From NCBI GenBank assembly GCA_013396755.1, contig VWZF01002534.1, positions 125,875 to 189,874 on the forward strand: a stretch of 64,000 bases of DNA, written 5' to 3'. How positions within the stretch are numbered: position 1 is the stretch's first letter; each line of letters begins with the position of its first letter. Position numbers and translations under genes: made by a program. The stretch is from Sclerurus mexicanus. Lineage: Eukaryota > Chordata > Aves > Passeriformes > Furnariidae. The notes beneath the pieces are model-generated. The model saw only the letters and a list, made by a program, of their open reading frames with translations. It was not told the DNA's origin and did not search any database. Below, piece after piece: positions 49,421-61,240 of this stretch.

Positions 49421-52400
49421 CCGCCAAGAGACAACCTCACAAGTAGCCTCCTGCTCCAGGGACATGATGCTGAGCCCCAGCTGTGCAGACAGACCCTCAG
49501 AGCAGCACAGGCTGCATCTTTGTGGCTCCCTTTCAAAAAAGCATCTTTCAACCCCTCAGTTCTTGGAGCAGTTTCAGAAGAAAAGGTTCTGGCTTAAGAG
49601 ACCATATGGGAGAACAAAGGCAACTGTGCTGTGAAAAAACACAAAATTATTTCTGTTTACAACAAGGAGCGGAGCCTGAGGGAGGCTCTTCCATCCTGAG
49701 ACAGTATTTTCCTAGGAAATGGAAGGGGAAATGGTTGGGACTCTGCACCCCTGAACAGAAGGGGCAGGTGAAAAGGAGGGTGCCCCAGAGGGCCCTGTGC
49801 AGTCTGGGCACTGGAAATCCAGGCACCTGGGTTCCTGCTAGTGTCCTTTCTTACCACTTCGTTCACTCCTCTGAGGTTTTGGGCAGCAGAATATCACACT
49901 GACTCGCCTCTCCAACTCAGGGCTTAGTTTAATGGTCATTGCAAAAGAGTCATGCGGTGACAGCTATTGGATGTTACTTGCATTAAGTGTAAAGGAGCAG
50001 ACCACAGAAAGAAATCTCTGAGTGTGGCACTTCTGTAGGGTTTCTTTTCTGTTCTGCTATTGTGGGGTCTGGTCCTGTGTTGTTCACGAAGATAACAGGT
50101 TGAGAAGTGTGTATTCTCTGTGTATTTTATTAGCTCAAGTTGCTCTGCTCAGAGGTCTGTTATACTGCATTATGTAAGATTACTCACTGAAGTCTAATTA
50201 GAATACTTCTTTCTTAAATCCTCATACAATCTCTTTTAGTCCAGTCTGATATCAGTGGGTAAATTTCCACTGATTTCAGTAAGAACAGAAACTGGATCTT
50301 AAAACAACTATTTAAATAGCTAAGTCAGACCCAGAACTCGTTAAAATTAAAGTAAGCTTTGCCAGTGACTTCACTGTGAGCAAGACCGGCATTCTGCATT
50401 TTGCATGAGGCTGAACATCAGCGTGAGTGTGATACCAGTGCATAATCAGTTGAAAAGGCACTTTAGTTGGGTAACTGGATCTGATTTTGGAGTCTCCTTC
50501 AGAAAAGATTCACTCATTCCTGGAAATGTCCCCAGAGACTTGCTGAGTTTTACCTAAGCTTTCATTAAAGTCTTTACATTGCAATAACACCACGCTGATA
50601 TTTTTCATGTGTAGCTTCTCCTGCATGGTTTTAACATAAAAGACCTATTCTTGCTTTCAATACTTATTTTTAAGTTTGAAAGTGACAAAGACAAGATCTC
50701 CAGTTGCACTGAGTTATGAGATTAAGAAGAGAATCCCGTAAGTGATAGTACTACATTCAGTGCAGAGAAGTGTGTATTTACACGTGCATATATCTGTACT
50801 TACTATTAAACCAACCTCATTGTCTTTGGTTCAGATATTTATTTGAGTAATGTTTACTTAGCTAATTTATTTTTACCAAGTTGGCGGGGTTTATTCTTCA
50901 TTTTTCACGCTGGCCAAAAAAAATCAACAACTAATGTGCTATGCCAGATTGTGTGATATGACTCTATTTGTTATTTCAATAATTGTAGGTTAGCCACGTT
51001 TCAAAGTATATGGATATAGATAAAAACAGGGCTGAGGAGTAAAAAAAAAGCACCAGTGAAAAAAATATCGTGCGGTTTTTATATTTTCCCCACAAGCACA
51101 AATTGTTGAGTAAGGAGATTTTCAAAAGCCAGAAATTGCTGTGAAGAAAACCAAAGCTGCAATCCAATGCTAGGGGAGGCTGCATCTGGCAGAACAAAGT
51201 TTGGAAGGAGATTTTGCTTTCAATGGGATCCTGTGTTTCCCCACAACATAGCATCTGTCATCCATAAAGACAACGCTTTCATGGGTGAGATACCATCACT
51301 GCTAAAATCAACCTCTGGATTAGGAAGCACCTATACAATGCTCTTACACAAGTGCTTTGGTTTTCTTACTCATTTGCTGAGGCAGATAAAGGTACGAGAG
51401 AAGAGAAACTTCTGACTTTCAGATGCTGTATCTCAGCTGTAATAATCCCAAGAAACTGACAGTGAGAACGTGAGAATCTCAGTGTGTAACCCTTTTTCTG
51501 TAGGCTAAAAGTGCTGCCAGAAACTGGGAATATGATTCATAGAACAGCTCCTTCTCTTCCAGTTTAAACTGTGTAAGATCTGAGGGGTTAGTAATCTGCA
51601 ACCCATGGGTGTTTTTTTCTCTCTAAGGAGTTAAAAGGCCTCATGTTCTAAAATGCAAAATTAGAAAGGTTCTGTTTCTGTGCCTTAGGAGAGAAACTCT
51701 GGTGTCTATTCGAAATGCCAAAGCACCAGAGTGATAAGAGGGTAGAAATCAATCACTATTTTTGGCTTTTAGCAGGGTGATGGTGTGATAATCGTGTCTC
51801 TCATGTGGATGTTTTCTCATTTTCAGTGGATGGCTCATTAGGTGATCAGTGTGTGAGTTCAGCTGAAGCTGAGAATGCAGCAGAGGAGCTCAGCTCCTGT
51901 GGCACTGTGAGACACAGTTGGGTCAGTGCAACAACAGCTCTCAATTTACACCTGGTGTGATGGGACAGAAATCAACAGGGAGGAGTCTCGCCACAGAGAG
52001 TTTGAAGAGAGTTGCTTGAGTTTAGGTTTCAAAATAATGCTTTAAACTTGAATGTGTTTGGTTGAGCACTGCAGAACTCCCTCGTGGTTTCTCCCTGGGT
52101 TAATAAGAAACACTGACAAATGTGTGACATTTTGGCCTTGTCTGACTCAAGGACTGAGGTCTTTGGAAGCAGGCTTTCACCCCACACTCAGATCAATGTA
52201 TGCACCAAGCTCCCCACTGAGACAATTGGATTCAGCTTGTTCACACTCTTCAAATCCACAAGTGCTGCACGTGGCAGGTTACGGCTTGGATCTCGCCTAT
52301 TGATACAAAAACACAATGACATGTTATTTTTAAAGCTTTCCAGAGGAAAAAAATAATTTTTCCCAGTTAGACTGCCTGGAAAAGACAGATGAAAATATAA

Positions 52401-53439
52401 ATGACAGCGAAGTTTTGGTGCAGAAAAGCTCCCAGGTTTTGTTAGCTTTGAGTAGCACGAGTGCCATTATTAGATTATGCAGCGTGTAGGTTGAATGTCA
52501 GCTTTGATTTTAGCATCTGTCGGCAGAGTTCAGGAGAACTGGAACACATCAAAACTTGGCTGATGTTGACAGGCAAAACAGTAGACTGAAATTTCAGGCT
52601 ATCTAGAAACCACACCCAGACCCCAAAACACATGTTAGAAGTAACTTTAATTCTGTGCTTCAGCTGAACAAGTAACCTTTTTCCGTGGTCGCTTGGGACT
52701 CTAAGTTAAACATGTGCGTGTTTCTGGTGTGGGCTCTGGATCACTTTACCACCTTTCTCCTGAGGGTACCTTCTGCTGTGACTGCTTTGCAATGCCCTTC
52801 TCATCCTTGGCTTCTCAGGAGCCGAGTAGCCTCAGGCTATTAGGTCCTTTTAGATCCTGTTTTTGTGACTATGAACAGTCTCCCTTGCAGCAGCGCCAAG
52901 AGGCCTGTTGTGTTGGGTGTTAAATAAGGAGAGAACAAAAGGATTGCTCCTGCTTTAGTGGGTTTATAACCTAATTTCCTGGGATTGAGGTTTTCAACGG
53001 TGAGTACTTGACACTGCAGGGACCTGCTGGGATTCCCAGCTGTGTCCAGCACTTCAGAACCTGTTGCAGTTGCTTATGTCTCTACACACCTAAATGCCTT
53101 TGTGCCTCCAGCCCTTATTTCCAGCCCCAGAGAGGCCAGGCAGTGCTTTTGGCGAGCAGGGCAGCGAACAACGTGCCCACGCAGGAGAGCAGCTGTCTCC
53201 CGTGGGAGCAGGGAACTGGGATGGCTCCATGGCAGTGGGACACTGAAAGGCCACTCAGATTATCCTGCCAACTCCCTGCCAAGAGCGGGTTGTTCCCCGC
53301 TGAGCTAACGCTTTGCTCAATCCCTCAAAACCCTGCCAAGCAAGTGGACTTACAAGATTGTGCCTCGAGAAGTTCACCCTCATATACAAGCCACATGTTT
53401 TTGCTCTCTTCATTCACTCCCAACAGAATCTCTTTATTC
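49421..53439 (+). other. APCDD1L intron 1, AT-rich unique sequence
   Basis: No repeat, RNA gene or exon is recognised. A weak palindromic string around 50248-50285 (TCAGTGGGTAAATTTCCACTGA) may be a remnant of an old inverted-repeat element. Open frames are short and without domains. Confidence 0.4.
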
Positions 53440-53640
53440 ACTGCAAGAAATTCCTTCCCTTCCTTGGTGTTTGTGCTTTGTGAATATTTATAGGCTGTTA
53501 TCATGTCCATCTAGTTCAGCCAGGCTATATGTACTCTGCTCTTTTAATCTTGCTTCGTAACTCAATCCCTCCCACCCCCTCATCATTTTTTGTTGTTCTA
53601 CTCTCAACTCCAGCCAGTTCCAGTTGCTCATTTTGCTTTG
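53440..53640 (-). mobile_element. Old CR1 LINE fragment (internal 3' region)
   Basis: On the plus strand I read, in antisense CR1 order, ATTTATAGGCTGTTATCATGTCC, AGCCAGGCTATATGTACTCTG, CTTTTAATCTTGCTTCGTAACTC and CTCATCATTTTTTGTTGTTCTACTCTC. These correspond to the CR1 blocks 'tgctatcatgtcccc', 'ccaggctgaaca', 'tcagtctttcctcgtaa' and 'ctgatcatttttgtggccctcctct'. The copy is diverged, lacks the 3' tail octamers and keeps no coding capacity. It lies in intron 1 antisense to the gene. Confidence 0.65.
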
Positions 53641-54599
53641 GGTAAACGCTGTATTTATGTTAATATTATGTGGTGGGTGGTCCTCTCTGTGCTCATGGTC
53701 CATGTGAGTGATTTAGACGTTTGAAATGAGGTTGACATTTTATAGCCAAGCCGTGGCTGATTACTTGTTCCACTCTTCAAAGCACTCCAGGAAAAAATAT
53801 GCTTAGCCAATCACTATTAAAAATGGCCACGATAGCCACTAATAAAGTGTCTGTGCAGGGGTGTGAGGGAGTTGCCAAAACCTGCATGGGTGCTCTATAC
53901 ATTCGAGACGTCAGTGTGGCATTAATTTCACATCCGTGAGCTGTTTTTTCTAATGAGTTCCCAACTCCTCTAAATTAAAGGAAGATAGATCTAATATTTC
54001 GCATTCGGTAAGAATGTGAATTCCACAATTCCAACAATTTAACCGAGTCATGACAGTGCCCCCGGGGTGCTGTTCCGCCTTGGGCTGAGTTGGCTTGCTT
54101 TTGGTTTTACAAAAAAACCCCTTTCCCTCATGTGTTCTCACCAGTCTCTCCCTGTTCAAGCACCCAGGGGTTTGAGATCGTCTCACTATGGTCTCACCTA
54201 TCTCACCAAGTTGAAATTCAAACTTTCATCAGTTTTCAAGGAGAAAAGCTTTGGCATCACCCTTCTTTCCTTCCTTTTCTTCTGGTTTTTGGTAATGTAT
54301 TTCTCTGTGCCACACTTACATGGCAACACCAATCCGAGTTTAACACGAGTCGTGGTGTGCCAGCATCGCCTGGACCCCTGTGCTTTTCCCAGTAAGGCTG
54401 TATGGGATCGCTCAGCCGTTCCCCAGTCTTCTGGCTCTGGCCAATTTAGCTGTGGAACAAGCACAGACCCCCTCTTTCCAAGCGTGCAGAACATCTTCTG
54501 GGGGTGGGAGGGAGGAACACAAAGCCAAAGGGCTCCTGTGTCTGTCAGGACAGCATGTATGTCCTGAGTAGAGTTCTGTTTCACTGCAGATCACGGTGT
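53641..54599 (+). other. APCDD1L intron 1, nothing recognised
   Basis: Unique sequence with moderately long overlapping frames (166 codons on plus at 54067-54567, 128 on minus) that lack domains and splice support. I do not call a gene. Confidence 0.4.
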
Positions 54600-54672
54600 T
54601 TTGGTCAACATGAACTGTAGGAGGTCTCCTGGGGAGATGGTACCTTCCAACCCAAATCATTTTGTGCTATTC
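54600..54672 (+). mobile_element. Possible CR1 3'-end remnant
   Basis: GGAGGTCTCCTGGGGAGATG followed by TACCTTCCAACCCAAATCATTTTGTG resembles the sense 3' end of CR1 (ggtcccttccaacccaaaccattctgtg). Only about 70 bp match and upstream sequence does not continue the similarity, so this may be chance or a very short truncated copy. Confidence 0.35.
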
Positions 54673-55631
54673 CCTATCTCGTTTCTCCTTTGCATCCCTT
54701 CATTCTCCAAATGGAGTGTTTACTGTCAGTCTGCGGGAATGGGCATCTTCTAAATAAGGTGCTGATGCTGTCTTGGTACAGCCATGGGATCCTTCCTCTT
54801 TACAGATTCCAGTGAAACTGGGATCAAGCCCTTGCATTTCATTCACAGTGCTAGGCCTGGTTTTCTTTGGGTAAACAGACAGAGAGGGCAGTTTTAAGAA
54901 GCCGTTTTATTTAAATGTCGTTTATACTGAGGAAGATCTTTGAGGTATTTCTCTTTCGTCCCCTACCCTACCACAAATCCCATCTGTCTTGTCATCTGTT
55001 GCTGGACATGACACTTACAAGAGAAACACATGATTCCATGATTCCAAGAGCAAAATATTTACTTCTCTAGTTCCTTAAAACCCTCCAGGCAACTCACCAC
55101 AAGTCCTTCACCCTTTTAATTGTGGCCGTGAGACAAATCAGACAGCAGTCAGAGCCTCAGGACAAAGCTAGGCTAAAACCATAGGCCATGATGTCTGAGC
55201 CCATTTGCTATTGTGCTAACAGCGTGTGGAGAAAGCATGTTTTGAAAACTTCTCTAAAATCCTGAGCTGCTTGGGAATTTTGAGTCGGCCGAGTTTCCTC
55301 TTAGGATCCGCAGGATTTCGTACACGATTATGCTCTGCCGTGCACAGGAAACCCAAGGTGATGCTCTGCAGTGGTGGTTCCCACACAGCTCCCATATATC
55401 ACACTGACTGTGCCAGCCCTAAAAGCAGAGCTGAGAAACATCCAGTGAATTCGAAGCATTTTATAAATAGCACCAAGTGAGCACCGGACTGGTGAAACAG
55501 CTCTATGTGAATATACCCGTTTTACAGACAAAGAAGAGAAGGGAAGAATAATAGGAATACTTTTCCAGAAGCCAAACAGTACTCCAGTGAAAGCGCTGGC
55601 ATCCTCCCTCAGCCACTTGACCACATTCTGG
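54673..55631 (+). other. APCDD1L intron 1, nothing recognised
   Basis: AT-rich unique sequence. The string TGATTCCATGATTCC near 55029-55044 resembles CR1 tail octamers but has no adjoining CR1 body. Confidence 0.4.
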
Positions 55632-55765
55632 CTCCGGTTCAGGGAGGCATTACTAATCAGGAAAAATGCTCATGCACTGGCTTAATTTCAAGCATATGCT
55701 TAAGTTTCACTGAAACCAATTAGGCTTAAGCATGTGCTTAAGTCTTGTCCTGAACCAGGTTCAGT
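55632..55765. mobile_element. Palindromic MITE-like ancient repeat
   Basis: Two internal arms, CAAGCATATGCTTAAG (about 55689-55704) and GCTTAAGCATGTGCTTAAG (about 55724-55742), flank a short centre with AAACCAATTAG. The outer ends are imperfectly inverted (GGTTCAGGGA near the left, CTGAACCAGGTTCAG on the right). The 'cttaagcatgtgcttaa...ctgaatcaggg' wording is that of an old non-autonomous inverted-repeat element found in birds, turtles and crocodilians. I cannot name its family safely. It encodes nothing. Confidence 0.5.
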
Positions 55766-58700
55766 TTGCAGATAGGCAAAATGCGAGGTTCTGCTGTGAT
55801 ACAGTTTTCCACCCCCAGTGGGTTGTATTTAGGTTTTATAACTTTATAAGATTATAATATAAAATGCATCTCTTCCCACAGAGCTGTTCTCTTGGGAATG
55901 CCTTATTCCGAGTGAGTTAAAAGCACCACCAACTTGATCTGCACACAAACGCAAGAAAAATTGATTTGCTAAATACAACCATTTTGTTTGCTTTTCAAAG
56001 AATGCTTATTCCTTTAGTGGCTAACCCAGAATCCATTCTGTGTGCTCTCAGGAGAGAAAAATGCTAAAGAAACACTGGTTTTCCCTGTTAATGAAGTCGG
56101 TGTGGAAAAGTATAACTCGCTTACGCAGATTATATTGATGTGTTCCTTTTCGTCCATTTCTTTCCAGTCCGAACATTCCTCAGAAAATATCAAAGGTTTT
56201 ATGTCATCTCTAAATGAAGCAATGTGTAATGCTCCATGACTTCAGGCCCTGATCTTATCCCTGTGAATGGGTGACTAACTGAAACATTAGGATTATAAAT
56301 GGGAATGATAAATTCCGGCCATAGGAGGCAATAACATGCAACAGATTAAGCAATCTAGCTCTGGAGAAGAGCTGCTCTGCAGTAACTGATTTGGTGCAAA
56401 ATGTAATATGTGCATTTTCTCCTCCATTTATGAAGAAGCAGATGTGTGACTCAACTTCGCTTTTTTCCAAAGTCAATCTGCCTGGAGGAACACAAACAAG
56501 ATTTGTTTCCAACACAGAATTTTACAGTATTTCCCTGTTGGTTGATGCTTTTTTCCTTTGAAAGTGAGAAGTGGGTCTGAATGTGCAGCACACAGCCCGT
56601 GTGTAGCACAACCTCGCTGGCAGGCTCTCACTCCCAGGAATCTTTCCTCTTAATTTTACCAACAACTTACTTTGCGGGCAGTTTCCAGTTCTGCCTTTCC
56701 CTCATTTGCCGCCGTGGCTCTTGTACAAATGAGCGCTGGAGCAGCTGGGCAGTGTTGGCCACTGCCGCTGTCCCAAGGCTCGACCCACTCCGTGCTGATC
56801 TCAGGGATGAGCCGCCCTTCCCGGCCCTGCCATTCCTGCTTTCCTGAGTGCTCGTGCAGCCCCCTTGCTCAGGGACTTTGGGCCGCTCCTTGGGATGCAG
56901 CACGCACCGGAAAGCTGGAGAAAAGACCCTGTTTTGTCTAGTTTCTGTGCTGAGGAGCTCTCTGGAAACGCTTGTGGTTAATCGATACAGACAGACGGGA
57001 TAAGAGCGAGGGGAAGAGATCACAGGCGGGGATTTTTTAGGTTTTTCTATGAATGAGTATTTTTGTCTTGAAGATGAATTGTGAATAATTCCTTCCTCCT
57101 GCCCAAGAACTCTACAGAGCAGTTAATTTGTGTCTCTCTCAAGATAGAGGAGCTGCTCTGATGTGCTTCACCAGGGGCTGAGTTCACAGAGTGACATATG
57201 AGTGACAGCCACTTCACGCTGCTCTTGAAATAGTGATGTGCCCTACCTACAGATTTTAGGTCTGGAACTGAACTTTTCCGGCTTGAAAGGACGCTTGCAT
57301 CTGGTGGGGTTGGGATGGAGTATTTGAGGGGAAAAAGCAGCCACACAATTTGGACACAAGCCAACAGCTTTTGGGTTGAGGATGCATCCAGCTTGGAGTC
57401 TTGTGTACAATTAAGTAAGACAAAATCCCTAGGAATTCCCATCATGTCAAATATTTACATTCTGGAGGCTTTTTTTCCTTTTTTTCTCTTTCCCCGTGGA
57501 GTTTGATCCAGATTATAAAAATTCCCCTTTCTGTTGAATGTGTCAAAATGCAGTGATTGCGTTGCCAAAGTGTCTGTGCTCCCAAACAATGCAGACTTTT
57601 ACTGCTTCTGCCAAAAGTAGCACTAAGGCTTCACTGAGATATTGAAGCTTCTGCTGCAATAAACACACACACAGAGCAGTTAGAGAGTTGAGAATGGAGT
57701 TATACTGTGCATATTCTATATCTATATAATATGTAGCTATAGACTGCACTGACACCTCTGGAGTCTCTCTGTGGTTATGGGCAAGAGCAAATCTGTCCCT
57801 TATGTCCATTACCTCTAATAAAAACACAGTTATTTTTTAGTTTATTGTATTCTCTAGGATAATAATGTCATGTTTGTTTGAAGTGTGGTTCAGTCTGGAC
57901 TGCCCTTGCTCGGAGGGCTCTCCAAAGGCTTTGCCAGTAATTAGGCCTCTTAGGGCAGCGAGACCAAACTTGGCTCATCCTGCACGTGAGTCCAAAGGAG
58001 CCCTGGGAGAAGGGGGCACGCAGGATCACAGAGCAAAGGCACGGCAGAGCTGGGCTGAGGGGGAACATCCCCAGCTCCTAATGACTCTACTAAAGAGGCA
58101 CCCATGGGGCAGCCTCACACAGCTGCAGCTGCCAAATTAGAGGTTTAACTAATAGCAGTGGGTCTTGCCATCCAATATTTTCCCATTTTCCTATGAAGAC
58201 ACACAGGAACTGCATTTTAGGAAGCACCAGAGCGAGCAATTGTGAAGGAGTTGGCTGTGCCTGCTCACCATATCCAGCCCTTCAAGACGCTAAGAATTAT
58301 CCAATGGTGAGTCTGCTCCAAAAAGAGCCCTGAACACTAATAATGTGTCTGTGCACTCCGGTGCATGGTGAGGTACCTGGAAATCCAGGGCTGATTTCCA
58401 TGGCCTTTGGGCTGCTTCTGGTACTGCTCTGCTCCTTCGCTGGGGGCTTCCCTTTCCCTGTGTTTATTCCCTCTGTGTAGTTTCAGGGTTTCTGTGCTTA
58501 AACTTTCACTAATGCATTTCAAGGACCCTGGTACTGTGACGTGTAAAACCTTTGCATATGGTGATGCCATAGTGAAGGGGCCGAATTTATCCATCAGACT
58601 TAAGTCTTATGGTTTACTAGATTAGCAGTAAAATATTATTTGAGTGGGAATCCCTCTGCTTTGTCACATGTTCAGAAGCCTCTGACTTGCACAGCGGGTG

Positions 58701-60063
58701 TTTAATCACCAAGTTCCCATTTGACTTGGTCTGGGGCTTTGTTTGTGACAAACTTGACTGTGGGAGATCTGTAAGAGGCATTTAACCCTGTGTGTAGGAC
58801 ATGTTGATGCCAGGGATGAGAGGCTCCTGTCTCAGAATAAATTGGCTGCGGGGACCTGGGGAACCTCCCTGGCAGATCCCAGCTGTGGGTCTCACCCTGG
58901 GTGTTTGTGTTTGTGTTCCACCCTGAGCTCCTGAGCCTGGGAATTCTGCTGACATCGCTCAGCAGCTCGTAGTATGCCCATGGTTTGCAGCGGATCCACG
59001 TGTGCCAAATTCATCCACAAACACTTGTTAGGAAGGTGATTGCACTCCCCAAACCCTGCACAATCTCACCTGTCCCTTCTGCCACACACAGCCAGATGTT
59101 TTGGGGTTTCTCTTCCCAGGGAAGGCTCCGGTTTAGGCAAATCTCCCTGTAAAGGTCACAGGATGGTTCAGGTTATACCAAGACACGTATGTGGCACACA
59201 GGGACTAAGACCAGCAGTTGTGGCTCTGTCTAGAGCTCCGTGACCGAGGCACAGGGTGTGCAAACGTTCCACATCCTCCCTCTGTGGGAAGGTATAGGAT
59301 GGATGTTGGATCTTTTGTTCCAGCTGATAGGCAGGCTGGAAATCACCCTGTGTGTGGAATGAATAAAGGCTGGCTTGAAAATGTCCAGCACACTCCTGGG
59401 TAAATTGCAAAGCTCAGCTGGAGCAAGAAAACCTTGTCTGGGCTCACAAACTGCCCTGGCTGGGCTGAGCATCACCAGGACCAGGGTCCGGGCCCTACCC
59501 CACAGGGCACTTGTATGGCAGCACAGAATCCATGGGTTTCAGGAGGAGCTTCCCCGAGAGCTCATTCAGTGCTGTTATGAAGAGGCAAATCCCAAATTTC
59601 TTAGTGAAGCAAGCCCACGGTGACTGCCAGAGTGAATAGTGAATAATGTATAGGAATAGACGTACATGTGTGTGTGCATGCAAAGGTCTTCAGGATTTAG
59701 CTGAGTGTTCACACATTCCCTAAGCCAATAACATCTGTTGTTATGGGAAATGAGGTAAGTGACAGAATTACTGTCCTTATGGCGGGCGACAGGCGAGGCC
59801 AATGTTCCCATGCTGTAATTCCCTGTTCCAGTCGCCGCCTCAACAATGGCCTGGGAGAGAGAGAGAACATGAACAAAGGGTGTTCGGTTTTATTTGAAGA
59901 ATTTGTCTGAAAAATAGTTGGATTCGGATGAAGCTCTGCTTGGAAAACTTGAGTGAAATCAAAAGACCCGTGTCCTGAGCTAAGGGCTGAGAGTTTGCTG
60001 CTGAGCAAACCCGGCCGGGGCTCCCGCGGTCAGTGCTGGCACAGCCCTGCAGCGCTGACCCTG
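55766..60063 (+). other. APCDD1L intron 1 or 2, nothing recognised
   Basis: AT-rich unique sequence, moderately GC-rich near 56.7-56.9 and 57.9-58.1 kb. Short CA and TATA-like microsatellites occur near 57660-57740. I searched for the missing exon's expected W-V-S-T-G coding string and donor and did not find it. Confidence 0.4.
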
Positions 60064-60303
60064 CTCCTTTTCCCCTTTCCCCATTTCTACCTCCCCTTTT
60101 CCCTTCCTCCCTTTTCCCTTTCTCTTTTCCTTTCCCTTTTTCTTTTTTATTTCCCTTTTCCTTTTTTTCCTTTTCCCTTTTCCTTTTCCCACTTCCCTCT
60201 CCCCATTTCCCTTTCCCCATTTCTCTCTCTCCATCTCCCTCTCCCCATCTCTCCCCTCTCCCCAATTCCCTCTCCCTAATCCCTCTCTCGCCATCTCCCC
60301 CAT
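60064..60303. repeat. 240-bp polypyrimidine tract beside assembly gap
   Basis: The plus strand is almost entirely C and T, in CCCTTTTCC- and CTCCCCATTTCC-like units, with very few purines. Such strand-asymmetric tracts can form triplex (H-DNA) and stall polymerases. The tract runs directly into the N block. Long proline/serine/phenylalanine-rich or lysine/glutamate-rich frames across it are artefacts. Confidence 0.93.
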
Positions 60304-60738
60304 NNNNNNNNNNNNNNNNNNNNNNNNNNNNNNNNNNNNNNNNNNNNNNNNNNNNNNNNNNNNNNNNNNNNNNNNNNNNNNNNNNNNNNNNNNNNNNNNN
60401 NNNNNNNNNNNNNNNNNNNNNNNNNNNNNNNNNNNNNNNNNNNNNNNNNNNNNNNNNNNNNNNNNNNNNNNNNNNNNNNNNNNNNNNNNNNNNNNNNNNN
60501 NNNNNNNNNNNNNNNNNNNNNNNNNNNNNNNNNNNNNNNNNNNNNNNNNNNNNNNNNNNNNNNNNNNNNNNNNNNNNNNNNNNNNNNNNNNNNNNNNNNN
60601 NNNNNNNNNNNNNNNNNNNNNNNNNNNNNNNNNNNNNNNNNNNNNNNNNNNNNNNNNNNNNNNNNNNNNNNNNNNNNNNNNNNNNNNNNNNNNNNNNNNN
60701 NNNNNNNNNNNNNNNNNNNNNNNNNNNNNNNNNNNNNN
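60304..60738. other. Assembly gap of 435 N
   Basis: All bases are N. The length may be an estimate. The flanks are a polypyrimidine tract (left) and a 21-bp minisatellite (right), which explains the failure to assemble. It is the best candidate location for APCDD1L exon 2. Confidence 0.99.
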
Positions 60739-60864
60739 CCGATAAGGCATCCCCGGACCCCAATAACGCACCCCCAGAACCCCATAAGGCACCCTCAGAT
60801 GCCGGGAGGGCACCCCCAGACCCCGCTAATGCAGCCCCAGACCCTGGGAAGACAATCCCAGCCC
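60739..60864. repeat. 21-bp minisatellite at the gap edge, six visible copies
   Basis: Six units of 21 bp follow the pattern CC.ATAA.GCACCCCCAGACC with several substitutions each. The array starts at the first readable base after the gap, so more copies probably lie inside the gap. The 21-bp period keeps frames open and yields false heptad peptides. The unit is not the same sequence as the 21-bp repeat at 47427. Confidence 0.85.
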
Positions 60865-61240
60865 CCTGGGATGCCCCCCTTGCCCCCTGGAAATGCTCTT
60901 CCAGAGCCCCCTGCCCAAGCCCCATGGAGGAGGGCTGAGCCCCCTGCCCCGGGTGCCCCCGGAGTCCCTGCCCCCGCGGGCTGTGACACAGAGGGACAGC
61001 AGCCCTGCCCGCCCCCTGGGATGTGGCACAAGGGGGGATCCTCCACCCACCACTCACACTCTGGCAGCAGCTGCCCATTAGAACCACCCGGGGGTGGCCA
61101 TGGGGTGCGGGACGCTCTTGCCCCCGTGCCATTCCCACCCCTGTGCTGTCCCCTCTGCCCCCGCGCCCCGGGTGCCCCCGGGGTGGGATTTCACCCCGCA
61201 GCCCCCCGGCCGCAGGTGGCTCAGGACGGCCTTTCCCCAG
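60865..61240 (+). other. APCDD1L intron, GC-rich stretch before the internal exon
   Basis: GC-rich intronic sequence rich in CCCC. It ends with the acceptor tract GGCCTTTCCCCAG immediately before the internal exon. Frames remain open through much of it, so an ORF finder merges it with the exon. No protein similarity extends upstream of the acceptor. Confidence 0.6.

Larger units (their letters stand above)
48378..61240 (+). other. APCDD1L: APCDD1L introns 1 and 2 with an unseen exon 2
   Basis: This stretch lies between the two exons I can see. Exon 1 ends in phase 1, and the exon at 61241 begins with one base of a split glycine codon. At least one exon must therefore lie between, encoding the mature N-terminus and the conserved MPP...W-V-S-T-G segment that precedes CEVRPGP in the family. 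I looked for a W-V-S-T-G or MPP-like coding string with a following donor in the readable sequence and found none. The 435-base gap at 60304-60738 is the likeliest place for it. The rest is non-coding: repeats from 48.45 to 49.06 kb, AT-rich unique DNA from 49.4 to 59.9 kb, then polypyrimidine and GC-rich sequence. Confidence 0.6.

Noticed and set aside
48115..49427. Minus-strand open frames of 406 and 421 codons, proline/arginine/serine-rich
   Set aside because: They run through the CpG island and the 49/50-bp minisatellite, whose 99-bp dimer preserves frame. They show periodic peptides, overlap each other, and oppose a better-supported exon.
50461..50490. A W-V-T-G-like coding string considered for the missing APCDD1L exon
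   Set aside because: It is not followed by a donor at the required glycine codon, and upstream residues show no family resemblance such as MPP or the expected cysteine.
54067..54567. Plus-strand frame of 166 codons in intron 1
   Set aside because: No domain, overlapping open frames on the other strand, no splice-site support, and intronic position.
55029..55044. TGATTCCATGATTCC resembling CR1 tail octamers
   Set aside because: There is no CR1 body upstream of it, so it is probably chance.
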